From Aplidium turbinatum (taxonomy: Eukaryota; Chordata; Ascidiacea; Aplousobranchia; Polyclinidae): a DNA stretch of 64,000 nucleotides. Location of the stretch: positions 930,001-994,000 of the forward strand of contig OU964928.1 of the NCBI GenBank assembly GCA_918807975.1. The letters are read 5' to 3'. A program made the position numbers and the translations under genes. Shown piece by piece: positions 1-10,108 of the stretch. Within the stretch, counting starts at the first letter, position 1. Each line of letters opens with the position of its first letter. The notes beneath the pieces are model-generated. The model saw only the letters and a program-made list of their open reading frames with translations. It was not told where the DNA came from and made no database searches.

Positions 1-120
1 AGGACTCCTTCAAAAACCCGACAGTTGACTGTAATTCAAGACGCCCTCAACGTTAGTTCTGAGAAGGAGCCCAAATTGCTCAATAAGCAACAAGTCCCAG
101 CATTGACGAATTATGTTTAA
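1..120 (+). CDS. C-terminal exon of an unrecognised host gene (partial, runs off the left edge)
   Basis: Frame 1 is open from the first base and ends in TAA at 118-120. It gives a hydrophilic 39-residue tail that begins RTPSKTRQLTVIQD and ends PALTNYV. Base composition is richer in G+C and codon-like compared with the AT-rich DNA that follows, which is why I call it coding. The upstream exons lie outside the window, so product, length and splice phase are unknown. No poly(A) signal is obvious close by. It could be a chance open stretch, but 39 codons of balanced composition at a clear composition boundary favours a real terminal exon. Confidence 0.4.
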   Translation, partial: RTPSKTRQLTVIQDALNVSSEKEPKLLNKQQVPALTNYV

Positions 121-2142
121 TTGGTCAAATCTGGAGAGTCGTCGATAAACAACTATGTCACTTCTACCAAAACCTCTACCTGGCTTCCTGGGTGACTTGG
201 GGGGTGCAGGGCCATACGACCGAGGCTGTGACCTGCTTCCGACGTTTGAACGACGTACGTTTTCATTTCTAAACAACAATTTATATTATAAGGAAACTTC
301 TTTACAAACGGATTTACGTATTTCAAACAAAGAAGAGCGAACAGGTTTGAAAGATAAGCAAGGAAGGATCGCGAGTAATGCGTAACAGCTAACATTGTTG
401 GAAGTGCTGTTCTGCTTCATGAAACAGACAAGTTTTGTTTCACGCACCAAATGATGATATTCGTGATAACTGAGAGATTTTCATGTTGGTGTTTTATAAT
501 CCAACTTCCTTCCATGAAACTCTTTAGCGACAAAACAATTGGTAAACTTTTTGATTCATTTACCGAGCTTGGTAAATATAAATACCAATAGCTCCCAGAG
601 GTGAATGGAAGATTAAAAACTAATGACGCCAGTTTGAGTCTCGAATATTTTCTGCTCAACATCACAAAATATTCTCTTACTTGGGTAAAATGTCCTTCAT
701 CTTTATGTCTGCAGCGGTAGGAGTGTAATTGTTAGCGATGGAATCGCTGGGGGACCGGTAGTGGCGCTGTTCCTTGAATGGTGAGAGCAACGTCCAAGAC
801 ATCCCCTGCATTATGGGGGGGTGGCAGCTATTTCTTAGCACAGCCTGAGTGAAGAAAGGATAAAGCTAAATTCATGATTGTAGATCGGTGAATGTTTGAA
901 GTAGCTACATTACAAATATTTGATCGCACTATTATATTGCTTTTCGGAATAGCTCATTTTGGGGTCAATCTACGGTTACAACTACTCAGTTCAACAGATG
1001 ACAAAAGTCACAGAAATTGAAAATTCATTGCAACACCACAAGTCGTTTGCCTTTCTTTAAAAGTTGCAAAGCACGTTGAAGATACATGTTGAAGCGCAAA
1101 CATTTGATGAAAGCAACAAATCATTGGAATACGATATATTATACCTTGTACAAATCTGATTCGCTCGCATCAGCAGGAAGTGGGGGTAAGGTGGGATATC
1201 CCCTTTCTCTGGGGCTGTTTAGTACCGTTTTGTCCATTATCTGTGTATATATGAAAGTAAATCAATGCAAACCTTTACGAAAGATGATGCACTGATGGAT
1301 GTGTTGCACTTACAACTTACTTATTTTAATAGTAGAAGCCCGATATGTGGGAAACATTATATACTTATTAAGCGACGGTACAAGCAAAAATACATGCATA
1401 AGCAAAGATTAACAGAATAGAGAATATGTAAATTTAGTATAGTAGCTACAGATATACAATGGTAAGCTCTTAAAAGCAGTGACCTAAGTAATAATAATTA
1501 TAACAGCATGCACATACATATTTATTTACAACATATTTACAACAAAAAAGCCACAATTTAGCAGACGACAAGATGTTCAAACTTATGTTATATGCACATT
1601 GCACAGCCAACAAACATTAGAGACCACAACAGCCAACTTAAATTATTTTACACAAAAACACTTTATTGAAGTTGAAGTTGGAAAACAAGAAAGACTACAG
1701 CATCATTTACCTTGTTTTGGAGAGGGTTGCCAGTTCAAATTTAAAGTTTCATTTTACAGCAACCTTGAAACCTACACTAAAATACATCATTTTTTACATT
1801 GTAATTCATTTACCTGTAGAAGTAATATATCATATGTCAGCAATGACCTGCTGTCAAATCAAGGCAACAGCCTCAAGCCGATGAAAAGAACCTTATAAAA
1901 CAACAACACACTGACTCAAACACCATTGCACATGACTAGGGAACTGTGTTCCAAAAGCTAGTGCAAACCGCTATTCCCACAGGGAACTTACAGCATCAGG
2001 ATAAAAGAGATTGTTAATATCTACATTGTGAAGTAAGCAACGATCATGCTGCTAAAAGTAAAACTCAATCTATTGTAAAATATATCAGCTGTGCAGTATA
2101 TAGCCAATTGATGAGATAATCAATAATCAGCTATAGCATCTT
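121..2142. other. Intergenic stretch without recognisable gene
   Basis: AT-rich sequence with only short, compositionally unconvincing open frames. I see no repeat family shared with the rest of the window, no tRNA-like boxes and no splice-flanked coding exon. Confidence 0.5.
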
Positions 2143-4795
2143 CAAGTAGTAGTAGTAGTAGTCCAGTTTTAATCCGGTGATGTCCCCGTTACCGAGGGTG
2201 GCCGGATTCACCTCCAAGTGCCGCAATCGTCTTCACACCCTGCCTCCACATCGATCTGTCTAGCGCGTCCTCTCTTGTCAAGCCCACCTTGCTGCTTTCT
2301 TCCTCAACTTGCTTTTTCCATGTTTTCTTTGGTCTTCCTTGTTTTCTACGACCCTCCACTCGCAACTCCAGCGCTCTTCTCAAAACATCATCTTCATCCC
2401 TTCTCAAAACATGCCCATACCACCTCACTCCATTCGCTTTTGCCAACTTATCAACACTCTCATTCAACCCAAGCAAGCTCATAAGTTCTTCGGTATTCCT
2501 TTTGTCCATCAGCTTTACACCACACATTGCTCTCACCATCGCTCTCTCAGTTCTTCTTAAAATCGCCAATTCGTTTTCCCGTAAGCACCATGTCTCACTT
2601 CCGTACAGCATTGCAGATCTCACACAACTAATATAAATTCTTCCTCTCATTTTCAACGGAAATCTTCTACCACATAACAACTCTCGACACTCTCTGAATT
2701 TCACCCAACCAAACCTTCCTCTTGCAGTCACTGCCGCTTCACAACCACCACTGGCATTCAATCTATCTCCTAGATAGCAAAAGGCATTTACTGATTCAAC
2801 TTCGTCATTCAGCTTTTCAACAGGACCAATCATTCCTTCCTCAATCTTCTTGCATCTTTCACATTCAAAACCATCTCCAGATCTGCATGTCACTCTCTTC
2901 ATCTTTGCACATCTTCCATGCACCCATTTCTTGCATTTCGTACATGTAACAGAATTTGCCATCACTCTTCTTCCGCAGACGCCACATGGGTCAATTTTGC
3001 TCATTGTGATTTCCCCTTCCGTTCCGCTTATTACGACCTTTGTCTTTTTGATGTTCACACGCATACCTTTACATTCAAACGACTCCTTCCACTTCTCAAA
3101 TTTCCCTCTCAGATCTTCCATTGTGTCACTCAACAAAACCAAATCATCGGCGTACAGTATCTCCATTAATGAATCTTCTCTTACACATTCGGTAATCACA
3201 TCAATCACAATGGCAAAGATTAGAGGAGAGAGGACAGAACCCTGGTGTACACCAACCTTCACCGAAAACTCATCTGAGAGGGCAGATCCAACGCGAACTC
3301 TCGTCCTTGCACCGTCGTAAAGACCCATTACGGCTTGCACGAGAGCTTCTGGCATTACTTTTTTTCTCATTGCCCATTCCATCACTCTTCTTGGAACTCT
3401 ATCAAACGCCTTTTCCATGTCCACGAAACACATGTACAAGTTTTTACCCTTGTCTCGATATTCCTCTTGCAACCTTCTCAAAATAAAAATAGCATCTGTC
3501 GTTCCCTTCCCAGGCATAAATCCACACTGCATCTCGTCCAGCTTCACCACAGATCTTATTCTATTCTCCAACACCCTTTCCACTACCTTCATTGCATGCT
3601 CCAACAGTTTTATTCCCCTATATGACCCACAATCCATTACATCACCCTTTCCCTTGAAGATGGGTATCACCACACTCATCTTCCATTCATTTGGCATTCC
3701 TTTTCCATCTAACACACGTTGACTGATTTCCTGCATTGCTTTCAGTCCTGTCTCTCCACTTGCGCGTATCATTTCCACAGTGACTTCAGATAGTCCAGGA
3801 GCCTTCCCCGATTTCATTTTCTTCATTGCTTGCGTTACCTCCTCTCGAGTAACTCTCTTTAATGGACTTGCTACCACGTCGGCTTCCACATTTTGATCCC
3901 AATCGTTTTCCTCGTTCATTATCATCTCCATATGTTCTTTCCAAATTCTTCCACGATCTTTCTCACTGAAACCAAGTTTTCCATCCCTTCCTTTAATACA
4001 TCGTCCACCATCTACATCTTTCCCATCCCGCTTCATAACCTTCATAAACTTATATACTTCGTTAGGACTGTTTTTTAATTTGGTCAATTCCTGCTCAGCT
4101 TCTTTCTTCATAGCTTTTGCAACTATTCTCTTTGCCCGATTTTTCAATTGCTTGTACTTGAGCTTAGTTTCTTCTGATCTATTTCTGCACCAAGCCTTGT
4201 ATGCGACTTTTTTCTCCCCAATCACTTCCCTCACATCTTCATTCCACCACCACGTATCTCCTTGATCCATCCTGCCTTTTGTTTTCCCACAAACTTCATC
4301 GCAAGCTTGCAAAACTCCATTCTTGAAGGATCCCCATACATCATTCACATCGTTGTGAACAAGACTTTCAACTCTCTTTTTAAACCTTTCTCTTGTGTCG
4401 GCATCTTCTAACTTCCAAACTTTTCTTTTGATCACCCTTTTTTTATTTACAGTTTTCTTCAGACCTTTCTTGTCCAAATCGATAACCACCAACCTATGCT
4501 GAAGTTCGCATGGTATCGCTTTCACATCTTTGATCAGTTTTCTGTTTTTCCTGCATACCAACCCAAAGTCAATTTCGGTTTCATTTCCACCTGCACTGAA
4601 AGTCACTTTTCTTCCTTCCTCTTTCTTAAACCAGGTATTTGCAACACACAGGTCCTTTTCATCACAAAACTCAAGTAGTCGCCTTCCATCGCGATTTCTT
4701 TCTCCCACGCCAAACCCTCCATGAACACCTTCAAACCCATCAATTTGTTGGCCAACGTGGCCATTAAAGTCCCCAAGACATTAAAGTCCCCAAGT
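2143..4795 (-). mobile_element. LINE (APE-type non-LTR retrotransposon), 5'-truncated, reading frame open
   Basis: One uninterrupted frame of 839 codons (Met at 4708, stop at 2189) extends without a Met to about 4790, where GDFNGHVG of the AP-endonuclease is readable. Residues 1-80 are the end of the endonuclease (NTWFKK, EIDFGLV, HRLVVIDL). Residues ~290-560 are the reverse transcriptase, with FVDMEKAFD (430), GVHQGSVLSPL (486-496) and the YADD catalytic box (519-522). Residues 575-619 form a Cys/His zinc finger (CGVC, CTKC, HGRC, CERC). The C-terminal domain contains GSETW, VRWYGHVLRR and GRPKKTW. The 3' end is a (TAG)n-type tail at 2147-2161. Most of the endonuclease is missing, so the copy cannot be complete, but the intact frame argues for a young insertion. 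A short tandem duplication lies at the truncated end. I could not define a target duplication. The nearest family is the zinc-finger-bearing endonuclease/RT proteins common in cnidarian, sponge and echinoderm genomes. Confidence 0.9.
2189..4708 (-). CDS. LINE reverse transcriptase ORF (endonuclease end, RT, zinc finger, C-terminal domain)
   Basis: This is the coding part of the LINE described above. The protein copies its own RNA at a nicked genomic target. The catalytic aspartates are present in FVDMEKAF and YADD. The canonical SDH of the endonuclease end reads LQHR here, so that domain was probably already altered. I took the Met at 4708 as the start only because it is the first Met in the surviving frame. 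The natural start lay further upstream in lost sequence. Confidence 0.85.
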   Translation of the reverse strand: MGERNRDGRRLLEFCDEKDLCVANTWFKKEEGRKVTFSAGGNETEIDFGLVCRKNRKLIKDVKAIPCELQHRLVVIDLDKKGLKKTVNKKRVIKRKVWKLEDADTRERFKKRVESLVHNDVNDVWGSFKNGVLQACDEVCGKTKGRMDQGDTWWWNEDVREVIGEKKVAYKAWCRNRSEETKLKYKQLKNRAKRIVAKAMKKEAEQELTKLKNSPNEVYKFMKVMKRDGKDVDGGRCIKGRDGKLGFSEKDRGRIWKEHMEMIMNEENDWDQNVEADVVASPLKRVTREEVTQAMKKMKSGKAPGLSEVTVEMIRASGETGLKAMQEISQRVLDGKGMPNEWKMSVVIPIFKGKGDVMDCGSYRGIKLLEHAMKVVERVLENRIRSVVKLDEMQCGFMPGKGTTDAIFILRRLQEEYRDKGKNLYMCFVDMEKAFDRVPRRVMEWAMRKKVMPEALVQAVMGLYDGARTRVRVGSALSDEFSVKVGVHQGSVLSPLIFAIVIDVITECVREDSLMEILYADDLVLLSDTMEDLRGKFEKWKESFECKGMRVNIKKTKVVISGTEGEITMSKIDPCGVCGRRVMANSVTCTKCKKWVHGRCAKMKRVTCRSGDGFECERCKKIEEGMIGPVEKLNDEVESVNAFCYLGDRLNASGGCEAAVTARGRFGWVKFRECRELLCGRRFPLKMRGRIYISCVRSAMLYGSETWCLRENELAILRRTERAMVRAMCGVKLMDKRNTEELMSLLGLNESVDKLAKANGVRWYGHVLRRDEDDVLRRALELRVEGRRKQGRPKKTWKKQVEEESSKVGLTREDALDRSMWRQGVKTIAALGGESGHPR

Positions 4796-5435
4796 CAACA
4801 ACAAGATAATCTATTTTTGATTGGTTGTCAGTTGTCATCAAGTGGTGAGAGCGCTTGCAATACGCTGACAAAACGTTTGCTTGAAAAAAGATCACAAGGA
4901 CGTTGAAATGATACTTTTCAGGAGTGTGTGGCTTTGTTGCAGCACTTAATGGGATGACACCAGACTCATGCTTAGATAAAAGCTTTCACTGGTTCCAGCT
5001 GCATCTATCGGTACCCCATACCAGCTGATAAAAGAATGGATCAACATCAGTTACTATTCACTGGTTAATATAATTCAAAAATAATTACAGCAAATATTCC
5101 TACCGTACAACAAGCCTTGAAGTGTCAATTACATCAATATATTTCAAATTGTGGTTTGCTTAAATTCGACATTGATTTGTCTGCTTTTCTATGAACCATT
5201 GATATTATCACATGACTTACAACAATCTCAAACTATTTTGAAGTTTCTTTATCTGTGGCACAATAAAATGAACTCTCTTACAAAGTTCTATCCTGAAGTT
5301 TATACAACATCAAAAAATCAAGTAAACTCGCAATGATAGAAAGTGAAACTTACAAAATGTTTGACATGAACTGTAACCATAAGCTCTGAGACTATAAGAT
5401 ACTAAGCCAAACTTTAAAAAGCTATTTTGAAGTTA
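4796..5435. other. Intergenic stretch, nothing recognised
   Basis: AT-rich DNA between two LINE remnants. No coding-like frame with splice sites and no repeat shared with other parts of the window was seen. Confidence 0.4.
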
Positions 5436-5439
5436 ATGC

Positions 5440-5715
5440 TCAGTTTCTTCATCATCATCATGTGCCATCTCCTAGCCAAGTAGCCAAAGGTTGGCTGTCA
5501 ATTGCTTCCACAAGTCACGTTCTTCCGCTACTCTTTTTGCTTCTCCGATGCTTAACAAGTCAGCCCACTTTTTCACATCATCTCCTCAAGTTCTTCTCCT
5601 TCCCCTGCACCTCTTATCTTCCACCATGTCTTCAATACCCAATTGATGCAGTTGTCCTGGCGATATTCCTAAGACAGGTGCCGCGAATTTCATCTTTTGT
5701 TTTGCTAAATTATTA
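5440..5715 (-). mobile_element. LINE 3' end fragment with (ATG)n tail
   Basis: On the minus strand, broken frames read CRGRRRT, then DDVKKWADLLSIGEAKRVA and DLWKQLTANL. This resembles the GR-R-TW-DD-KKW...WR ending of RTE/BovB-like endonuclease/reverse transcriptases. It runs into a GATGATGATGATG tail at 5451-5463, the usual simple-repeat 3' end of such LINEs. Stops interrupt the frame, so this is an old, 5'-truncated copy. Confidence 0.6.
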
Positions 5716-5944
5716 GCCCAACTGTTTTGCACTCCAAATCTTTGTCTAATTGCTTCATTTGTGGTGTGTTTTTATATAATAATCTTAGTATTGTTCTGTA
5801 CCACCCAAGTTAAAAAGCATTCAGATTTTTGTGCTTGCTTTAATTAAAACAATCACTGGGCATTGGCTCAACAATTTTTTAACAACTTGAAAGTCATACA
5901 TGAAGTTTTTCTAAGCAGTGTTCATCTTTTTTTTCATACACCCT
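5716..5944. other. No feature seen
   Basis: AT-rich spacer between a LINE tail and a SINE relic. Confidence 0.4.
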
Positions 5945-6110
5945 TACACCCAATGGCTAAAGATTTAGATTAAGTGGACGAGAAGACAATCTTCATGTTC
6001 ACTAAGATACCTTTTAAGTGTCCTGCCAAAGACATAGCTACATGAGCGATGTCGAACCGGCACCCTTTCAAGTGCCATTCCAGGTCTCTCACTACTCTGA
6101 TTAGCGATTT
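5945..6110 (-). repeat. tRNA-derived SINE relic
   Basis: Shares the block AAGTGTCCTGCCAAAGACA..GATGTCGAACCGGCA..CACTACTCTG with better copies at 6890-7035 and 44,440-44,600 and with the arms of the foldback element at 62-63.9 kb. On the minus strand it reads as a degenerate A box followed by a GTTCGA-type B box, the polymerase III promoter of a tRNA-like head. Confidence 0.5.
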
Positions 6111-6514
6111 GATTTTGTTTAGTAGGCTAGCAAAATGCAAAATTTCAATTTTTTATTGTTTCTATGCATCTTCAACAGAAATCCAAAACTTTTGTTTAGA
6201 ACTGACTTTCTTTGAAAACTTTTGTTTTGATCAAACAATTTTTTTTTAAAAGACTAGTTACAACTATCTGATTGCAACACAGTCTCTAATTCAATCTTCC
6301 CAGTTCTGAACTTGAGCAAACTGGTAGATTTAAGTGCCATTCCACTGAATGACTATATATATATACATCACTTAATGTGAAAATACATTAAAAAAATGGC
6401 AAACTAAATCGAAAATGTTGACAAACTCAATATAATTTTTCTCATCAGTACAAAAGATCACTTTGACTAATTTTGTCAGCATAAATCAAAAAGAAATTAT
6501 ACCAAAAGCAAGCA

Positions 6515-6700
6515 CGATAAATAATAATAATAATCGTGTTTTTATTTGTGCCCATTGCGACAACATACAGTCCACTGCGATCACAGATGCGATACAACAA
6601 ACGACAGGAAGCAGCGAAGTGTCATATAGTCTTTGAATCAGCTGCTCCCTTTATTTTGGCTCCTTATTTTGGCTATAAAGCTGCAGAATAGAATTAAGTA
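6515..6700 (-). repeat. SINE, head-truncated copy
   Basis: Begins with an (ATA)n tail, followed by GTGTTTTTATTTGTGCCCAT and GATCACAGATGCGATACAAC. It is nearly the same as the body of the full copy at 6768-7035 but stops before the tRNA-like head. The orientation (tail on the left) places the promoter end to the right, i.e. minus strand. Confidence 0.65.
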
Positions 6701-6767
6701 TTGCAATTAATATTTTTACATAGGCCTGAGACAAGAGTCCACGACCTTTATTACATGAGGGTCATTT

Positions 6768-7035
6768 TAACAATAATAATATAATAATAATTGTGTTTTT
6801 ATTTGTGCCCATTGCGATAACATACAGTACATTGCGATCACAGATGCGATACAACAGACTACTGGAAGCAGCGAAGTGACATAATAATAGTCTTCGAGTC
6901 AGCTGCTCCCCTTATTTTGGCTGCCATTAAGTGTCTTTGCCGAGACACAGCCGCGTGCTCTTGAGTGGTGTCGAACCGACATCCTTTCGAACATCGCGCA
7001 GACGTTCTCACCACATGACTACGCAGCCGACAACA
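6768..7035 (-). repeat. SINE, near full length with tRNA-derived head
   Basis: From left to right: (ATA)n tail, conserved body (GTGTTTTTATTTGTGCCCAT, GATCACAGATGCGATACAAC, CAGCTGCTCCCCTTATTTTG), then the tRNA-like head. The complement of GTGTCGAACCGACATCC gives a B box, and the complement of CACCACATGACTACGCAGCC gives an A box. The direct pairing with the truncated copy 80 bp away shows that both belong to one family. It is transcribed by RNA polymerase III and mobilised by a LINE partner, which I cannot assign. Confidence 0.65.
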
Positions 7036-7735
7036 GTAAGAAAAGTTGTAGCAGGGGGCAATAAGAAAAATGTCTGTGGTAAGTTAGTTTTCATCCTAGG
7101 AAAACACATTTTGTACCCAGTACACTACCCAACACTATTCTTGTGGCACTGGTTACCATGGTTATGATCAAAAAGCTTCGTTTCTGCATAAGTGTTGCCA
7201 AAGTTACCGTAGGGTTAGAGCTAAGATGGTTTTGCTCTGTGCCTAAGACTTCAAAATTTCCCATATTACAAGTTTTTGTCTTGAACGGCTTTGAAGTTTT
7301 CTCAAATTAGGTAAAAATTCCTTATCTGGCAACACTATTTCCGTAAACATAGTCTCGTCTCATTTTTATTAATATTGAAGCCTTTTTGATAACACTTTTG
7401 ACTTTTTCAACAATGCTTAATCAACGATGTCATTTGCTTTGCGCTCTTACAGCGTTTATCGTACTTACCCAAATCAACAATTTTGTTTTTATTTCGACAA
7501 AAATCTTTCACTGCACACCAGCATTTGCACAATAGGTCTATTGGTCACAACTAAACTAGACTATATCATTTCATTTCAAACTGCGTCATTACCGGGGGCC
7601 ATGACAAAAAAGATACTAATAGCCATAATACTCGATGGTATACCAGCACATCCATGAATTAGAAAAGGAGGAAAAACTTTGCTTTTAAAAGCTAATTCGA
7701 CTTTGGTGGGTCAGTTGGTTCAATGGTTGGTTTTG
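7036..7735. other. No feature seen
   Basis: AT-rich spacer between SINE families. Short open frames here lack splice context and codon-like composition. Confidence 0.35.
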
Positions 7736-7739
7736 AGTC

Positions 7740-8006
7740 TTTATCCTCATACTGACAAAGCCTTGATTGTTTATTCCTGGTAGTTTTGCATACTTGTAGA
7801 GGCTCTTGACGCAGGGCCAGTTACCGAGATTGGCAGAGTGAAGTTTTTTTATTGTTGAAGTCTTTCTACCGGGAAATTATTCCATTCACTAGGTGCCACT
7901 GAATGGAGAGCAGTCCTGAAATGCATTGCTCAAGCGCACACCCCGAGAGTCGAACCAGCGACGCATGATCTTGAGCCAGGTGCGTAACCACTGAGCTAAC
8001 GGGGCA
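7740..8006 (-). repeat. tRNA-derived SINE, second family, copy 1
   Basis: On the minus strand the head reads GCCCCGTTAGCTCAGTGG..TTACGC..GCTGGTTCGACTCTCGGGG. It has a clear A box (TTAGCTCAGTGG), a B box (GGTTCGACTC) and a closing acceptor-like stem GCCCCG/CGGGG. The body (GACTGCTCTCCATTCAG, TGGAATAATTTCCCGG, TTCACTCTGCCAATCTCGG, CTTTGTCAGT) is shared with copies at 8258-8573, 8576-8830 and 11,163-11,400. Confidence 0.7.
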
Positions 8007-8257
8007 ATGTCAGACTTTGTGTACAATTTTGCACAAAAAGTTGTTTTTATTGCGTATCGAAACATTTCATTGCATGCTTTAAAGCTTCTATATTTCATTC
8101 TGAACTTTTGACTCAGTTTCCATGTTACATCTTGGCTGGACCTGAAGCAGAAATCTGAATTCGTGGTTATCAGGCTAATGTTGCTATGGTGACAGCGTCC
8201 TCAAGCGGTTGGAATTTACAATTTCACAAAAGAATTGATTGACAGATTAAATCCTTA

Positions 8258-8573
8258 TCCTGATTGATTGATTGAATCTTTACCCTCGGACTGGGAAAGC
8301 TTCTTGCAGAGCTTAATCCTGGCAGTTTCGCATACTTGTACAAGCTTGAATTACTGACGCAGGCCCGGTCACCGAGTTTGACAGAGTGAAGTTTCCGATT
8401 GTTGAAGTCTTGTTGCCGAAGAATTATTCCATCCATTAGATGCCGCTGAATAGAGAGCAATCCTTAACGTGCGTTGGTCAAGCGCACACCCCCAGACTCA
8501 AACCAGCGCAGCTTGATCTTGAAGTTTCTTCGTTCCAGAAGCCACGCGCTAACCAACTGAGCTATCGGGGCGG
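8258..8573 (-). repeat. tRNA-derived SINE, second family, copy 2 (head carries an insertion)
   Basis: The minus-strand head GCCCCGATAGCTCAGTTGG..TTAGCGCGTGGC has a near-perfect A box. Compared with copy 1, the segment between anticodon region and B box is longer and contains a duplicated-looking AAGAAACTTCAAGATCAAG. The B box reads GGTTTGAGTC. The body matches copy 1. The left end is a short ATTGATTG repeat. Confidence 0.7.
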
Positions 8574-8575
8574 AC

Positions 8576-8830
8576 TGAAAAAGCTTCTTCGAGAGCTTAA
8601 TCTTGGTATTTTTGCATAGGCCTACTTGTAGAGGTTTTGAACCACTAACGCAAGCCCGGTCACCGATTTTGTCAGAGTGAAGCTTCCAATAGTTGAAGTG
8701 ATGTTGGCAGGGAATTATTCCATTCATTAGATGCCGCTGAATAAAGAGCAGTCCTTATAATGCGTTGCGCACATCTCGAGAGTCGAATCAGTGCGGCTTG
8801 ATCTTGAAGAGTTTTGTCAGGTTCAGAAAC
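8576..8830 (-). repeat. tRNA-derived SINE, second family, copy 3 (head decayed)
   Basis: Abuts copy 2 head to tail and has the same body (AGCTTCTTCGAGAGCTTAAT, GTCACCGATTTTGTCAGAGT, GGGAATTATTCCATTCATTA). Its B-box complement is still readable (GAGTCGAATCAG), but the A box is lost. Confidence 0.6.
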
Positions 8831-9523
8831 TTGGTATAGTTTATCAATAAAGCTTTCGCCACTTCATTTTTAACCCTGATTCATGCCCTTTTTTTCGTCC
8901 GCCCAATACTTCAGTTTAATAGTTGTCTGACTTCATAAGCGATGAAGTGGAATTGGTTCGCATCTCGGGGTTATAAAATAAGTTACTTTCACTATATACG
9001 GTACTTTATATATTTTAACACAATTTTGGTAAAGAGGTGACTTTCTTCAACCATAGATAGATAAAATCAAGCAACCACACGGCATTTAACATGATAAGTG
9101 CTAGGCTTATCTCCAATTAAAAAACAACTTCCTGACCGCTTCAGCTTCTGTGTATCTGCCACCGGAAGTACCTTGTTGCGACGACATGTGTCGTAGGTTA
9201 TTGTCTTTCTTTAAATTTAAAAAAATATCAAATTTGTTTCTGCACTTAAATATGTCATCACTGACAGCCATTTGTGCCGAAGGCGAGTGCAAGATACTTA
9301 TTTTTGGAACATGGACCGGTGGCGACTGGCGAGTGATTTACTATTTAGCCTACTGCAGTCTGCAGTCCTATCATAAACCCAGCTATTCGTCCTTGTTCCG
9401 TTGATTTAATGTGAAAAGGATTGATTTAATTATATAGAAAAACACAATTACCAATAGCAGTCAGGCTTAGGCTATAACAAAAATTAATCTTTGCAGCTAT
9501 AAATACTTCACTTGAATCACAGG
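8831..9523. other. Spacer; a doubtful minus-strand open frame at 9107-9292
   Basis: The 61-codon minus-strand frame at 9107-9292 contains MSSQQG followed by a possible donor (AAG|GTACTT). It has no supported partner exon, so I leave it unassigned. The rest is AT-rich spacer. Confidence 0.25.
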
Positions 9524-9820
9524 TTAATCAAAGTGCTTGAGATAGACAAGATGGTTTTGTTGGTGCAATGCATTTAGGTGGGCTGTAAACTTATGAAAGT
9601 TTTTCAGTAAAAAAAACAAACAATTTAAATATTTGTCATATTTGTCGCCTCCATCAAGGAAATCTGGAACGTAGCCATCTCTACTTTCTGTTTGCAGCTC
9701 ACGTCGCAAAGCTGAGTATTCTTTGGAAGGAAGCGGGACTTTGGTCATTGAAAGCGATGAGAATGGAGACCCTTTCGGTATGTGGTCGGCTGGTCGCACT
9801 TCACGCCCAACTGTTTTCAA
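9524..9820 (-). CDS. Candidate host exon, product unrecognised
   Basis: A minus-strand frame reads LKTVGREVRPADHIPKGS.., then PLPSKEYSALRRELQTESRD and GYVPDFLDGGDKYDKYL. It is hydrophilic and has a codon-like composition unlike its AT-rich surroundings. It is preceded by a usable acceptor (GTGTGTTCTAG, about 9814-9824). After ..KYDKYL the frame becomes AT-rich and ends in a stop at 9524, so either an unrecognised donor lies near 9600 or this is a terminal exon. No family could be named. A first exon starting at the Met at 9838 is a less attractive alternative. Confidence 0.3.
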   Translation of the reverse strand: MKTVGREVRPADHIPKGSPFSSLSMTKVPLPSKEYSALRRELQTESRDGYVPDFLDGGDKYDKYLNCLFFLLKNFHKFTAHLNALHQQNHLVYLKHFD

Positions 9821-10044
9821 TTCTAGAACACACCACATCTAATACCGATAATAAACAAACAAACCTTGACATCTGGACTCTGAGATCGCAAACTTTGCCA
9901 GCATTCCCGACAAATCAAAAATTACTAAATTTGCAAAGTACCGTATTCTGAACTTTCTTGCCAACGATTTGCAAGTCTCCCATTAATCAACTTCATTGCT
10001 GCATTTGTAACACAGTTGACAAGAGCTCCCCGTCGGCAAATCAG

Positions 10045-10108
10045 TCATTTTATTATTGCTTTAACGTCTAAAGACGTAGAATCAATGTAAAATGATTGAT
10101 TTGTGGCT
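10045..10108. repeat. Dispersed hairpin motif, copy 1
   Basis: TTTAACGTCTAAAGACGTAG followed by AATCAATGTAAAATGATTGA folds on itself. Related hairpins occur at 11,050-11,112, 30,235-30,292 and 39,993-40,052, so this is a small dispersed repeat family. Confidence 0.45.

Noticed and set aside
2218-4724. Plus-strand open frames of up to 156 codons
   Set aside because: They are antisense shadows of the LINE reverse-transcriptase frame.
7930-8006. A functional minus-strand tRNA gene
   Set aside because: It is continuous with the SINE body shared by three other copies, and the anticodon arm is irregular.
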